NCBI RefSeq assembly: GCF_000189635.1
Contig: NW_002475946.1
Coordinates: 1 to 64,000 of the forward strand
DNA length: 64,000 bases
Source of the DNA: Tetrahymena thermophila SB210
Taxonomy: Eukaryota; Ciliophora; Oligohymenophorea; Hymenostomatida; Tetrahymenidae
Direction: 5' to 3'
Part shown: positions 38,895 to 48,859 of the stretch, piece by piece
Numbering within the stretch: position 1 is the stretch's first letter
Layout: each line of letters begins with the position of its first letter
Made by a program: the position numbers and the translations under genes
The notes under the pieces: generated by a model
The model's database searches: none
What the model saw: only the letters and a program-made list of their open reading frames with translations
What the model was told of the DNA's origin: nothing

Positions 38895-41800
38895 TCAGCT
38901 TTTTTAATCTTTTTTTGTTGATGATCTTAAAATTCTTTTTGTCATATCTTTTTTAATTGCCTTCTTAATTATTTCTGTTTTTTTAACTATTTTCTTCTTC
39001 TGTTTAATTTATTTTAAGACAACTTTAGTTTATTTTTTAACTGTTTTTGTTTTAGTCTTTAAAATTGAAACTTTAACTTTAGATGAAGTTTTTTACTCTT
39101 TACTAATAGATTACTTCTCATTTTATTTAGCTTGCTTCGTTGTTTCTAGTGTAGAAGATTTAACCTTTTTATTAGTTAAGGGATCTTTGGTAGACGCCTA
39201 ACTTCTAGTTTTTCTAAATATAACTTCTTTTTACACTTTTAGTTTGCTAGTATCTACCTTATTTTAATTTTTCTTTGATTCTTTTAATTTTTACTCAATT
39301 TAACTCTTTATATTTAACTAAGGCTTTTGTTTTTAAATATTTTATTTTTTTATACTATTTTAGTTATCATTTTACTATTTTTTAATCACTTTTTCATCTG
39401 CTTTTTCCTTCTTCTCTTTTTTTTCCAATATTTTTACATTTTTTTATTTCTTCTACTTTTTTAAATTTTCATTTTAATTTTATGTTTTGGTTTTTGTTAT
39501 TACTTTTTTCACCTTTTTAGCTACTTTGACATCATTTTATTAAGATTATTTAGTTTTTGAGCTATTTTTTATTTTCAATTTAGACTTTTTTTGAAGTATT
39601 TTTTTACTTTTATTTTTATTTGAAACAATTTTATTTTTAATTTTTTTCTTTTTAATAGAATTTTTAACTTCTTCATCTTCAATTTAGTTATTTTAACTTT
39701 ATCCTTCTTAGGCATTTTCCTCTGTTTTTTATTCTTCATTCTCTTGCTCTAAGTTATTATTCAAATTTTCATTATTATCTTGAACAGGAATTTCATCGTC
39801 TGCATTTTAATTATTTTCTTCAATTAGAATTTAATCATTTTCTTCATTATTGTTTTATATTTTTAATTTATCCAATTCATCTGCCAAAATTTAATCAATA
39901 TCATTTCCCTCAAATAAATTTTGTATTTTAATCTTCCTAGCTTAATTTAGTAACTTTGTATAAGAATGCTAGTTTTTGTGAAAATAATTAGAATAATCTT
40001 CATATATTTCCTGCTTATCTTTAATATTTTCTTCTTTTATTTTTTATAAATATTCTCTGTAGCAATCTTCAGTGCTTTCAGAAGAAGAGCCAGGAGAAGT
40101 TAATGACTCATTAATCTCTAAATCTATTTCGTCCAGTTCACTTAAGCTATCACTTTATCCTTCTAATAGCCTTTAAATCTCTCTTTCTTCATCAATACCT
40201 TAATCTTCGTTTTCACCCTCAGCTCCTTATTGCTCATCAGCTTTTTCATTTTTTTACTCTTTTTCTAATTTTATTTCTTCGTCTTCAATTTAATCTTTTT
40301 AATTATTTTGCTTTTCCTCTTCTTCTTAGCCATATTTTATGTTTTCCTCCTCTTAAATTTCTTCCTACTCTTCTACAACTTTCTTTGTACCTTTCTTTTT
40401 ACCTTTTTTGGTTTTCTTAGAATTATTTTTTTTCCCTTTTTAATTCTTTGATTTATCTTAGTTTTCATCAATATTATCTTAGTTATTTTAACTGTTAGCA
40501 TTTTCTTGTTATTATAAATTGAAGTTTGCTTCTTTTTCGTTTGCTTAGTTATTACCTTTGCTTTCTAAATCCTAACCTTTTTTACTTTATTTTTAAGTCG
40601 CCTTTTTCTTTTGCTTTTTACTTTCTCCCAGAGTTTTTAAATGATGTGTAATTCTATCCCTGAGGTGAGTGTTTGCATATTCTAATTGCTCTTTAGTTAA
40701 TTCGTGAGGATAGCTAATAAAAAGCTTCACTAATAAACTAATACATTTTTCATAGCCAACTTCTCCTTCTTTTATTTGAATCATTTAATCAAAAGACTTT
40801 TAGTAATTATTTAAGACAAAATTTATTTGAGAAAGCTGATATTTCGTGCTTTACAAATTTGGATTTATTTTAAGGACTTCCTCATATGTTTCATACGCTT
40901 TGTCTAGTTGTTTCAAAGAAGAATAAATTAATGCCTGCATAATCAATAACTTCACTTTTCTTGGCTCTAATTCTATTGCTTTCTTAATTTAGACTAGAGA
41001 ATCATCTAGGCGATTCATTTTGTTCAAAAATTTTACATATATATAGATAGAAAATGATTTATTTGGAGTTAACTCTATTATTTTTTAATACATCTCCTCC
41101 GCTTTCTCATAATCCTGAGAAACAGTGTACAGTTCTGCTAAAATAATATTTAAAGGGATATCGTTTTAATATTTGCTATTTTTTAATTCTTCCAAATTTT
41201 AAATAGCCTCATCCAACAGACCAAGGTATCTTTAGACTATACACATGAAAATGCACAATTTATAATTATAAGGATCATATTCTTTAGCCTTCTAAAGCAT
41301 AATGTAGCTTGAGTAGTAAACTTGAGAATAATAAAGTAGCAAACCTATTCTGTAATATTTTTCAAATTCACTGTGCTCATTTGACTTCATGAGTTGGATA
41401 GAAGGACATAAAATCCAATAAAATATATAAAGATCTCTTGATTGCTCCAAAAAGCGTAAGACAAAAGTTTTAGCTTGTTCCTCTCTGCCAGTATAGAAAT
41501 AAATGAAGCTCACTTTGATATGTCTATAAAAATTACAATTAGGACTAATTTCTATTGATTTTAAATAGCATTTAAGAGCTAAATCGTATTGCTTTTAAGC
41601 ATAATAAGTTTAGCCTAAGTAATCATAAACTTCAGCACTTTCTTTTGTAAGCTCTAAGCTCTTCAATAAAGTCTTTTGCCTATCTGACGAAATCTTATTT
41701 TAAAATAAATTATTAAAAACTTTTAAGAATATCAAAGATTTTTTTTAAATTTCTAAAGAAAAACTTTTCCAACCTTTTTAATTGAAATTTAATTAATTTT

Positions 41801-42789
41801 TACATTAATCAGAATTTTTAAGATATTTCAACATAAAAATAGATTATTTATTTATTTATCTATTTTGCAGTGTTAAACCATAATTTTTGTAAATTTTTAT
41901 GTTAATAAAATTATTAAAATATTTTAGCAAGTTTAAAATCATTGAACGATAAAATATTTATATTAAAATCTATCTCAAATAATATTTTTGTTTGTTTTGG
42001 TTTATCTTTTTTATAATGATTAAAGGTAAATTATCTAAATACTTACAAGGTTTTTTTAATAATACTGCCAAATTTTTTGTGACAATTTTCTTTGATTTCA
42101 TTAAAATTATTTATACTTTAATGTAAAAATTAAATTATTTTATCAATTAGACTCCAATTAAAATCATCTTCAAAAATTTTCTATTTGACATTTCTTAATT
42201 TTTATTTCATTTGTGTAGATGCTTGTTTGCCTAACATGTCTAATGAAATTATGATTAAAAATATTATTACTGTTTCTAGCTCTGACTTTTTTAAATGGGC
42301 AAAGACACCCCAAAGGAGATTCAATTTTCTATCATTTCCTGTTAGTGTCTCGAATTTCTCAATAGCAAATTCAAAGAAAAACTTACTTAAGTCGCTTCCT
42401 AATAATTTGCTGCTGATAGCTGCTCCTAAACAATCCATCACAGAATCTGTATCAGGCACTGAATTCAACACATAATTGAATAAAACATTAGCCCTCTTTT
42501 GGTATCCGATTTCTTTAAGAGCCCAGCCTCTTAATGCCTAAACAAGCAAATAACCAGGAGTATTCAAATTGACCATTTCAGTTAATCTGAGAGCTTCTTC
42601 TGGCTAGCCGTAGAGAAGAGCACAGAGGGCAGCTCTTGAATTAAAATCATTATCGAAAAGCAGATCATTTACTTTTTCTATCAAATACTTGACTTGGCTT
42701 AAGACCAAAAACGCTTCTTTATACTCATGTCGATGCATGTGCGTGTCACAGACCGTAATAAACTTGATATAAGGCTCAACCAAATCCAT
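38895..42789 (-). CDS. TPR protein with Lys/Glu/Gln-rich C-terminal tail
   Basis: Model: exon 1 42047-42789, intron 41860-42046 (GTAAGT donor, AAAATAG acceptor), exon 2 38895-41859; 3,708 nt, 1,235 codons plus TGA, in frame across the splice. Exon 1 starts MDLVEPYIKFITVCD and has helical hairpins (YGQPEEALRLTEM; LRGWALKEIGYQKRANVLF). Exon 2 carries clear TPRs: VYDYLGQTYYAQKQYDLALK, IFMCIVQRYLGLLDEAIQ, ILAELYTVSQDYEKAEEMYQ, LIMQALIYSSLKQLDKAYE. From about 40600 on, the last 560 residues are charged low complexity: acidic EEE/EDEE blocks, then a basic KK-rich end (..RILRSSTKKDQKS). TPRs suggest a scaffold or chaperone-type role; the first exon loosely recalls the start of intraflagellar-transport TTC21/IFT139, but the tail does not. 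If the intron is not used, exon 2 could be a separate gene starting MLKYLKNSD at 41834. Confidence 0.75.
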
Positions 42790-43511
42790 TTTATAAAATT
42801 ATTTATTTAAGCTACTAATTATATTTATTCACTTTTGTATGAAAGAAAGAAAGACAGACAGACCTACCTGCTATATTAATTATTGGCTTATATTAGACAA
42901 TTTACTTTATATGCTAATTAGATTGAATAATATAAATATAATACAAAAACTAATAATATCAATTAATTAATTAATTCTTACTTAAAAATTCTTTTCTATT
43001 ATTTAGTTGCTCTCTCTCTCTATCTTTCAAAATTTAAGTGAAATTCAGCAAATAAATTCAATTTATATTTTGTTTCTTTCTGAATTAATATTTCTATTAT
43101 CAAACAAACATTCACTATTATATGATTAAACAAACACTCTCAAACATATTAATTAAATTCTTTTAATTTTTATAGATTGATTAGCTTGATTATATCTTTT
43201 ATCATTTTTGTAAAATAAAATTATTTATATATAGGCAGGCACTTCATAAATCAAATTAGCTTCTAAAAATTTATTGCAAACAAGTATTTTATTTTTTTAA
43301 ATTATTTTGTATCTAATAATGATTTTAATATTTAATTAATTTTGAGGTTAAGATAATTAATTATAAATTGTTTGAATGAAGTTAATAAACATTTAGTTAG
43401 AAAAATAGTTAAATAAATGATAAAATATGTATTTACATAAATTGACTATTATGATATTTTAAATATATTTATTAATATTTGAATAAAAATAATAAAAATT
43501 ACATACTTATC
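42790..43511. other. Spacer with short microsatellites
   Basis: 722 bp. GAAA/GACA repeats at 42841-42864, TTAA repeats near 42961-42975 and a CT run near 43010-43020. No gene seen; it holds the TPR gene's promoter and the 3' flank of the RGS gene. Confidence 0.5.
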
Positions 43512-45133
43512 TCAAGAAATTAACTTAAAACTTATCAATCTCTCTGATAAAATACTGTTATGAGCAAATATTCTAGACATAAAGCGATATGAAGATGTTT
43601 CCTTAAATGCTTCAAAGAATTCATTTATGTAGGCCTCAGTTTAAACCATAATTGATGAAATAAATTGATTAGGTATTGTAATAGTACTATCCTCATTTTT
43701 TTCAATTAATTCTACTATTCTTTTACATTGTTAATCAATTCCTATATATAATTAATATAACATAGTTTTTCATTAATATACTTGAAAAATGAATGTTTTT
43801 GAATTTTATTAATTCAATAAAATATCCAATAATACAAAGTTTTTAATATATTTTAAAATTCAACCTAAAAAAATATAAATTAAAGTAAATAACCAATAAA
43901 ATTACCATATAATTATCCTAAATAGCTATCAACTTTATTAGGAGTAAAATAATCAGAAATTATAGCTTAAAAATAATTTTGTATCTAAGTTTCTCCATTA
44001 TTTGTGTTGTTTTAAGCTTGTAAAATATTGAACTCAGAATCGTTATTACTTATGTTGATTTCAATAGTGAGAATATCAATGAATAATTCATATATTAATG
44101 GGGCATTTATGAGATGTTCTTATGATATCTGAGGGTTAAAAGAGTTACGATTGCATTCTCTATCAGAAAGTGTACTTAAAAAAAGTAAAAATATTTGTTT
44201 GCAATCATACTAATTTTTGTAGCACATAAATCCTTTTATATTTCCAATATTAGTTTCATGCATCAAAACATAGTTTTCATCTTGTAATTTAGCATCAACA
44301 TAAACTACTGTATATCCTACAGCCAAAGCAACCCATAGATCTAATAATATTACAATCCAAAAAAATGGATTTATGCCTAAAAAATAGTAATCAGTTGAAT
44401 TTGAGCAAGGGACATTCTATGTTGCAAAGAAAAATAAATTAGTAAAAATGAAGCAGGATACAATTAAATGGATATCATATTTAATTTTAAATCTTGAATC
44501 TGTGAGATCTATTTTGTAAAGGCAATACAATAAAGCAATTACACAAAAGGTGAAATATATAGTAAAAATACAGCTGAAAATGTATCTTGCAGTATCTGAA
44601 GTGTAAATTTCTATCATCCAAAAACTGAAAGGTGACAAATAAGGCAAGAAAAAAATCATTAAAAACACAGCTGCCCACAGAATATATATGATAACCAAAA
44701 TATATATCTGATTAGTAAAGAACTAAGTTAATTTTTAATGCCTTTCCCATTAAATATTGTAGGCGCAAGTGATCCTAAAACATCTTGCAATGAATAGTAA
44801 TATTTAAGAGTTTTTGCTAGCTGTAAATATTGCAATAAAAAACTTATTTGAAAGCACAAATCTATTTAAACTTTCAACTGAGTTATCATTAGGACAGGAC
44901 CATTAAGTTACATTCATTTAAGTAGGGTTTGTTTCATCATAATTGATAATTGATGATGCAACAATAATCCAAAAGCAAATAAGTTCAAAAACTAAACAAT
45001 TTATGCTTAAAACAGGAGATCTTGACTTATATTGCTACCTTTCTCTCCTCCTATAAAAATTATAAATAGGAAAGATAAGGACAGCTGATACTATTACTGC
45101 AGGTATTGAAATATAGGCAGGATGACTCAGCAT
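43512..45133 (-). CDS. Seven-transmembrane protein fused to an RGS domain
   Basis: Exons 43906-45133 and 43512-43741, intron 43742-43905 (GTAATT..TATATAG); 1,458 nt, 485 codons plus TGA. The ATG at 45133 begins MLSHPAYISIPAVIVSAVL, first membrane helix. Further helices: CLVFELICFWIIVASSII, KFFIAIFTASKNSQILLF, IYILWAAVFLMIFFLPYL, IFTIYFTFCVIALLYCLY, IHLIVSCFIFTNLFFF and FFWIVILLDLWVALAVGY. The soluble C-terminal part (about 160 residues) has NAPLIYELFIDIL, then RIVELIEKNEDSTITIPNQF and INEFFEAFKETSSYRFM, matching the helical order and the ending of RGS domains, which speed GTP hydrolysis by G-alpha. The architecture resembles plant AtRGS1 and ciliate GPCR-RGS proteins. Inferred: plasma-membrane regulator of heterotrimeric G-protein signalling. 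Confidence 0.8.
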
Positions 45134-45797
45134 TTATTCTTTTCTCCTATAAAAAGATATCTAATAGTTATTGATTGATTGAAAAGAAAACTAAAATTTA
45201 ACTTCTATCAAAAAACCAATAATAATTAATTAATTATCCACTCAATATTTACATAGAAAATTAATCTAAAAAATATTTGTAATAAAAATTTGATATTAAT
45301 ATTTTCATTAAAAATGTAATATAACCTGAAAAATATTTATTTCTAAAAATAGCTTAATCAAGTAATATAATCTATTTTATATCTAAATAAGTTATTATAA
45401 GCTCATTAAAGATTATTATAAATTTCATTAATTTTTTTATTCAACGAAAATATAAATTTTTAATTGATGAAATTATTTTATTTCTAGTTTAAATTTAATT
45501 AATTATATTTGACTGACTCATAAATAAATAAGACCTACCATTTTTTATATTTTTAATACATAAATATTGATAAACTAAAAATAAATAATTATTTCACTTT
45601 TTTAATAGAATTTTATGCTTAAAAAAGAAATGTTTATCTAATTCTAAACTATGTTATATTTCTTTTTAATAAAAAGTTTCTCAATTAATAAACATTCAAA
45701 AAAATTATGAAACCATTTTAGAAATTTGGTTATTCAGTTTATAGACAGACAAATCAATAGACTTGAGTTTTTTGGATTATAAACTAAATTTTGAGGT
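45134..45797. other. Spacer between RGS gene and small-RNA island
   Basis: 664 bp of AT-rich sequence with no gene seen. Confidence 0.5.
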
Positions 45798-45905
45798 AAA
45801 AAAATATCTTCTCCTTTTTATCAGAGAAGACTGTAGTACTGCTTTACGAAGTTATAGGCATATCTCCGCCTAAAACTCGCCATCGCGAGAACATTTCTTT
45901 AGGGT
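45798..45905 (-). ncRNA. Candidate structured small RNA (polymerase III type)
   Basis: An island clearly richer in G+C than the flanking kilobase. On the minus strand it contains, in order, a 5-bp hairpin with a 4-base loop (CTCGC/GCGAG, 45876-45889), a hairpin TAGGC/GCCTA (45854-45872), and a perfect 7-bp terminal hairpin TCTTCTC/GAGAAGA (45807-45830), followed at once by seven T (45798-45804), as for polymerase III termination. TATTTAAA lies just upstream (45905-45912). I find no match to U1-U6, SRP, telomerase or tRNA motifs and no protein frame. It could be a snoRNA or a lineage-specific RNA; strand and 5' end are inferred. Confidence 0.45.
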
Positions 45906-46002
45906 TTAAATACATTCAATTAATAATTGCTATACTAACTAAATAGTTTATCTTATGTATTTCTACACAGACAATTAACTTATTAAACCCTTATTTAAAT
46001 TT

Positions 46003-46078
46003 AGATTTGAGAGGATTCGAACCTGCGGTATTCTTTATTAAATTAGAACTTTACCAATTAATCTCTCTCCCTTAATCT
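46003..46078 (-). pseudogene. Degenerate tRNA-like sequence
   Basis: 76 nt, tRNA length. The minus strand shows a D-arm-like GAGATTAATTGGTAAAGTTC and a T-arm-like GCAGGTTCGAATCC, with outer ends AGATT and AATCT that pair. The anticodon stem is poor (TTCT/AGAA with an oversized loop) and the T-stem has a C-C mismatch, so a functional cytosolic tRNA is unlikely. It may be a decayed tRNA, perhaps organellar in origin, or a tRNA-derived element. Confidence 0.4.
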
Positions 46079-46985
46079 AAAATTTACCTTCTTTATTTAT
46101 ATATTTATTAATCTATAAGCACTAATTAGCTAAATTATTATGTATAAATTATACTTTTAGATGGATAAATTCTACCAATAACGATAATACAATAATAAAT
46201 GTTAAGAGTGAATTTAATTATGTATTTAATTAATTAAATATTTAAGCAAAAATAAAAGTTCTTGATTTTAAATCTAAATAAAATAAGTAAAAGTAAGTAT
46301 TTAATTTTGATAGATAAAATTATTAAAATTAAAAATCCTTAAATATTTTCATAATTAACTGTAAAAATATTCAATAAATTTATTTTAGATCCATAAAAGC
46401 ATGATAAATTATATAATATATATAAATAAAATTCTTACAGACTATTATTAAGTTAATCAATAAAATTTTCAGCTCTTTTCGATGAATTACTATTAGAATT
46501 TTATTTAAAAAGATAAAATATTTTTGTTTCATATTATGCTTTATCTTATTGAAGGCTTTTATTTTCAATTTTACAGACTTTATTTTCATAAATAGATAGT
46601 TTTTATATGCTTTTATTAAATATCAAGAATGATTAAATAAACTGTTTTTTTCAATAACTAATTACACAAGGCAATATTAAAATAGTTAAATGAAACAATT
46701 AAAATTCAAAAAAGTATTTTAGAAGATCAAAGTTGTATTGCAAAATAAGCATTAACATTTTTGATTACTTTGTTTATAATAGTTGTAAAAATATTACTTT
46801 AAAAACTTAGAATTAGAGATATGAATAAAATAGATAGATTGATATATATATTTTTACACAAAATTTCTTTAAAAATTAATAGATAAAGCTAAAAAAGCAC
46901 AATCATAAAAATTATTTTCATTTCGAAGCTTTGTTTTTTACAGCTAAATTTACAAATAATGATTAAATTTAAGATTAAAATGATA
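46079..46985. other. Spacer upstream of the small-RNA island and downstream of VPS23
   Basis: 907 bp. A Lys/Ile-rich 69-codon frame (46589-46380, minus) is compositionally like the surrounding AT-rich DNA and ends at a nearby TGA; not called. Confidence 0.5.
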
Positions 46986-48628
46986 TCATTTTTTATAATT
47001 TGCCACACATTTTTTTAAGAGTAATTTAGTATTGAATTCTAATTCAGAGTAGTATTAAATAGACTAATTATTTTTAAGTTAAAAAACTTATTATGAGATT
47101 ATATTTATTAATAATTTTACCTTGATTAATGTCTCGAAATCTATTTTTTTTTACTTAAAGGCTTCTTCAATATATATAATAGTTTCTTTAATAGCTTCTT
47201 ATTCACTTGTTAATTCTAAAATTCTGTTTTTAAAAATAGAATTAGATTGAATTTTGATTTATTTTTTCTAAATATTTACTAGTTTTGCAAAGGATTTTAT
47301 TCTTTGATGAAGTTTTATACATTGTCCTTGTTTATGCTAGCAGAATCATTTTAAGAGATAAATTCTTAAAGAATTGAAATTTGCTATTGGATTAAACTTG
47401 ATTTCATTCTAATTTCTTCCTCCAACTAATTACAAGAAACTTCATTTTCATCAAGCTTTTATTTAATGCTGTAGAGCTGATCAGATGATTTTTTTTCTTC
47501 ATTAAACTCTTCTAATATTCCTTTTAATGTGACTTCAAGTTCCTATTTTAATCTAACTGCTACTTACTATTCGTATTAAGGCTATTAACCTACTCCCATG
47601 TAAATAGGTTGATTTCCTCCTACAAAATTATTATTGTTATTGTTATTGTTGATTTATAGTGGATTTGGTGGTTGCTAATAGTTTCCATACATGTTATTGT
47701 ATTAATTTTACTGATAACCCCCTTAATTTACATAAGTATTTTATTAAAATGAACTAGGAGGACGTTATTAATTTTAGTAGTTATATTAGTTATAAGGGCT
47801 ATTGGGATTGCTTTATACTTATCCCATTCCATTTTAGAACTATTGCTTTTTCTCATAAAAAGGGAATGCTTCTGAGAGTTCTTTTTGCATTTATTATAGA
47901 AGTCTTAACTAATAATTTTTCAATTATTAAAATATAAATTAATAAAAATTGCCTTAAAAAAGAAATCATTTTATTCAAAGTTTTTGACAAAGAGCGATAG
48001 ATAGCCATTTGTCCAAAAATATTTTTTTTTTTTTTAAATTTATTTATCTGCTTTTAAAATGGAAAGGAAGAAATTTAATTTAATTTATTTTGTTTTTTTT
48101 TTTTTCAATAATATCAAAAAGCAATTCAGCAGAAATAATTTTTACAATATTTTGATGCTGATTCCAAGTTTATGTCTCAGACAAATAAAGAGTAATGAAG
48201 CCATCATTTGTGTAGTTTTGTAGGTATTTCGCATTAACGCAGAATTTATCAGCTGATTTTATATAAAAAGTATTATGTTTACGTTCATTGATTGAATATT
48301 TTTATTTTAAACAAAATATATGAGTAAGAATTTATTTATTTATTTATTTACGATTAATGTTCTTAATTCTGATAACAGGAGGACAAGTAGGGAACTATAA
48401 GGGGAATACTATATGAGTAAGAACGTGATAAGTGTTATTATTCAACTTAATGCCAACTTTAATGATAATTTATTTAAGTTAATATTGTTGCATCTAAAAT
48501 AAATTGCTACTTACCATTTCCAACAAGTTCAATTACATTTTAAGTTGTATTTCCTACCTCTTTTGATATTATTTATAATATGTTTATTAAATAATTACTT
48601 ACAATATAATATTTATTTATTTACTCAT
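46986..48628 (-). CDS. VPS23: VPS23/TSG101, ESCRT-I subunit
   Basis: Five exons: 48352-48628, 48146-48252, 47280-47908, 47121-47223, 46986-47063; all introns GT..AG (56-237 bp), total 1,194 nt, 397 codons plus TGA, close to the usual ~390. Exons 1-3 encode the UEV domain: TYHVLTHIVFPLQFPTCPPV matches the YPxxPP region, then FITLYLSETQTWNQHQN and LRLLQQMQKELSEAFPFY. Next comes a Pro/Gln/Asn linker with NNNNNNNN, then a coiled coil (VAVRLKQELEVTLKGILEEF), and finally the steadiness box split over two introns: LTSEQEAIKETIIYIEEAF, DFETLIK and SIQYYSELEFNTKLLLKK. The protein acts in sorting ubiquitinated cargo into multivesicular endosomes and in membrane scission, with VPS28 and VPS37 partners. 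The start at 48628 is the first in-frame ATG; an upstream exon is possible. Confidence 0.88.
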
Positions 48629-48669
48629 TGTCTAAAGGCAAGGAGTCATTTCAGTGTATGAGCTAAATA

Positions 48670-48859
48670 CTTAAAAGCATGTATTGTTTAGAGCGCCACT
48701 ATAATTTATAATAGATCATAAAAAAACATTAATATAGTTGCTAGAAATTATTAATTACATTTAATTATAATTGCACTATCTCAACAACTATGAAAGCATT
48801 TAGTTTCTTTATAAAGGATTTGCTGCGGCTGCTGCTACATTATTCTAAGGGCTAAACAT
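48670..48859 (-). other. Possible 5' leader exon(s) upstream of VPS23
   Basis: A short frame from ATG at 48859, MFSPQNNVAAAAANPLQRN, is richer in G+C than its surroundings, with alternating GCA/GCC alanine codons. Downstream, GALNNTCFQVFSSYTEMTP (near 48640-48710) reads in frame into the VPS23 start. Either these are 5' exons of VPS23 or the first exon of an unrecognised gene. No splice pair could be fixed. Confidence 0.3.

Noticed and set aside
42185-42475. Plus-strand 96-codon frame
   Set aside because: Antisense to exon 1 of the TPR gene, whose minus-strand frame makes clear protein sense.
46380-46589. Minus-strand 69-codon Lys/Ile-rich frame
   Set aside because: Composition typical of random AT-rich DNA; ends at a TGA soon after; no conserved motif.
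48494-48514. A 21-nt GTAAGT..TTTTAG intron in VPS23 exon 1
   Set aside because: Too short for this type of genome, and the 21 nt can be read through in frame as seven codons, so the exon was kept whole.
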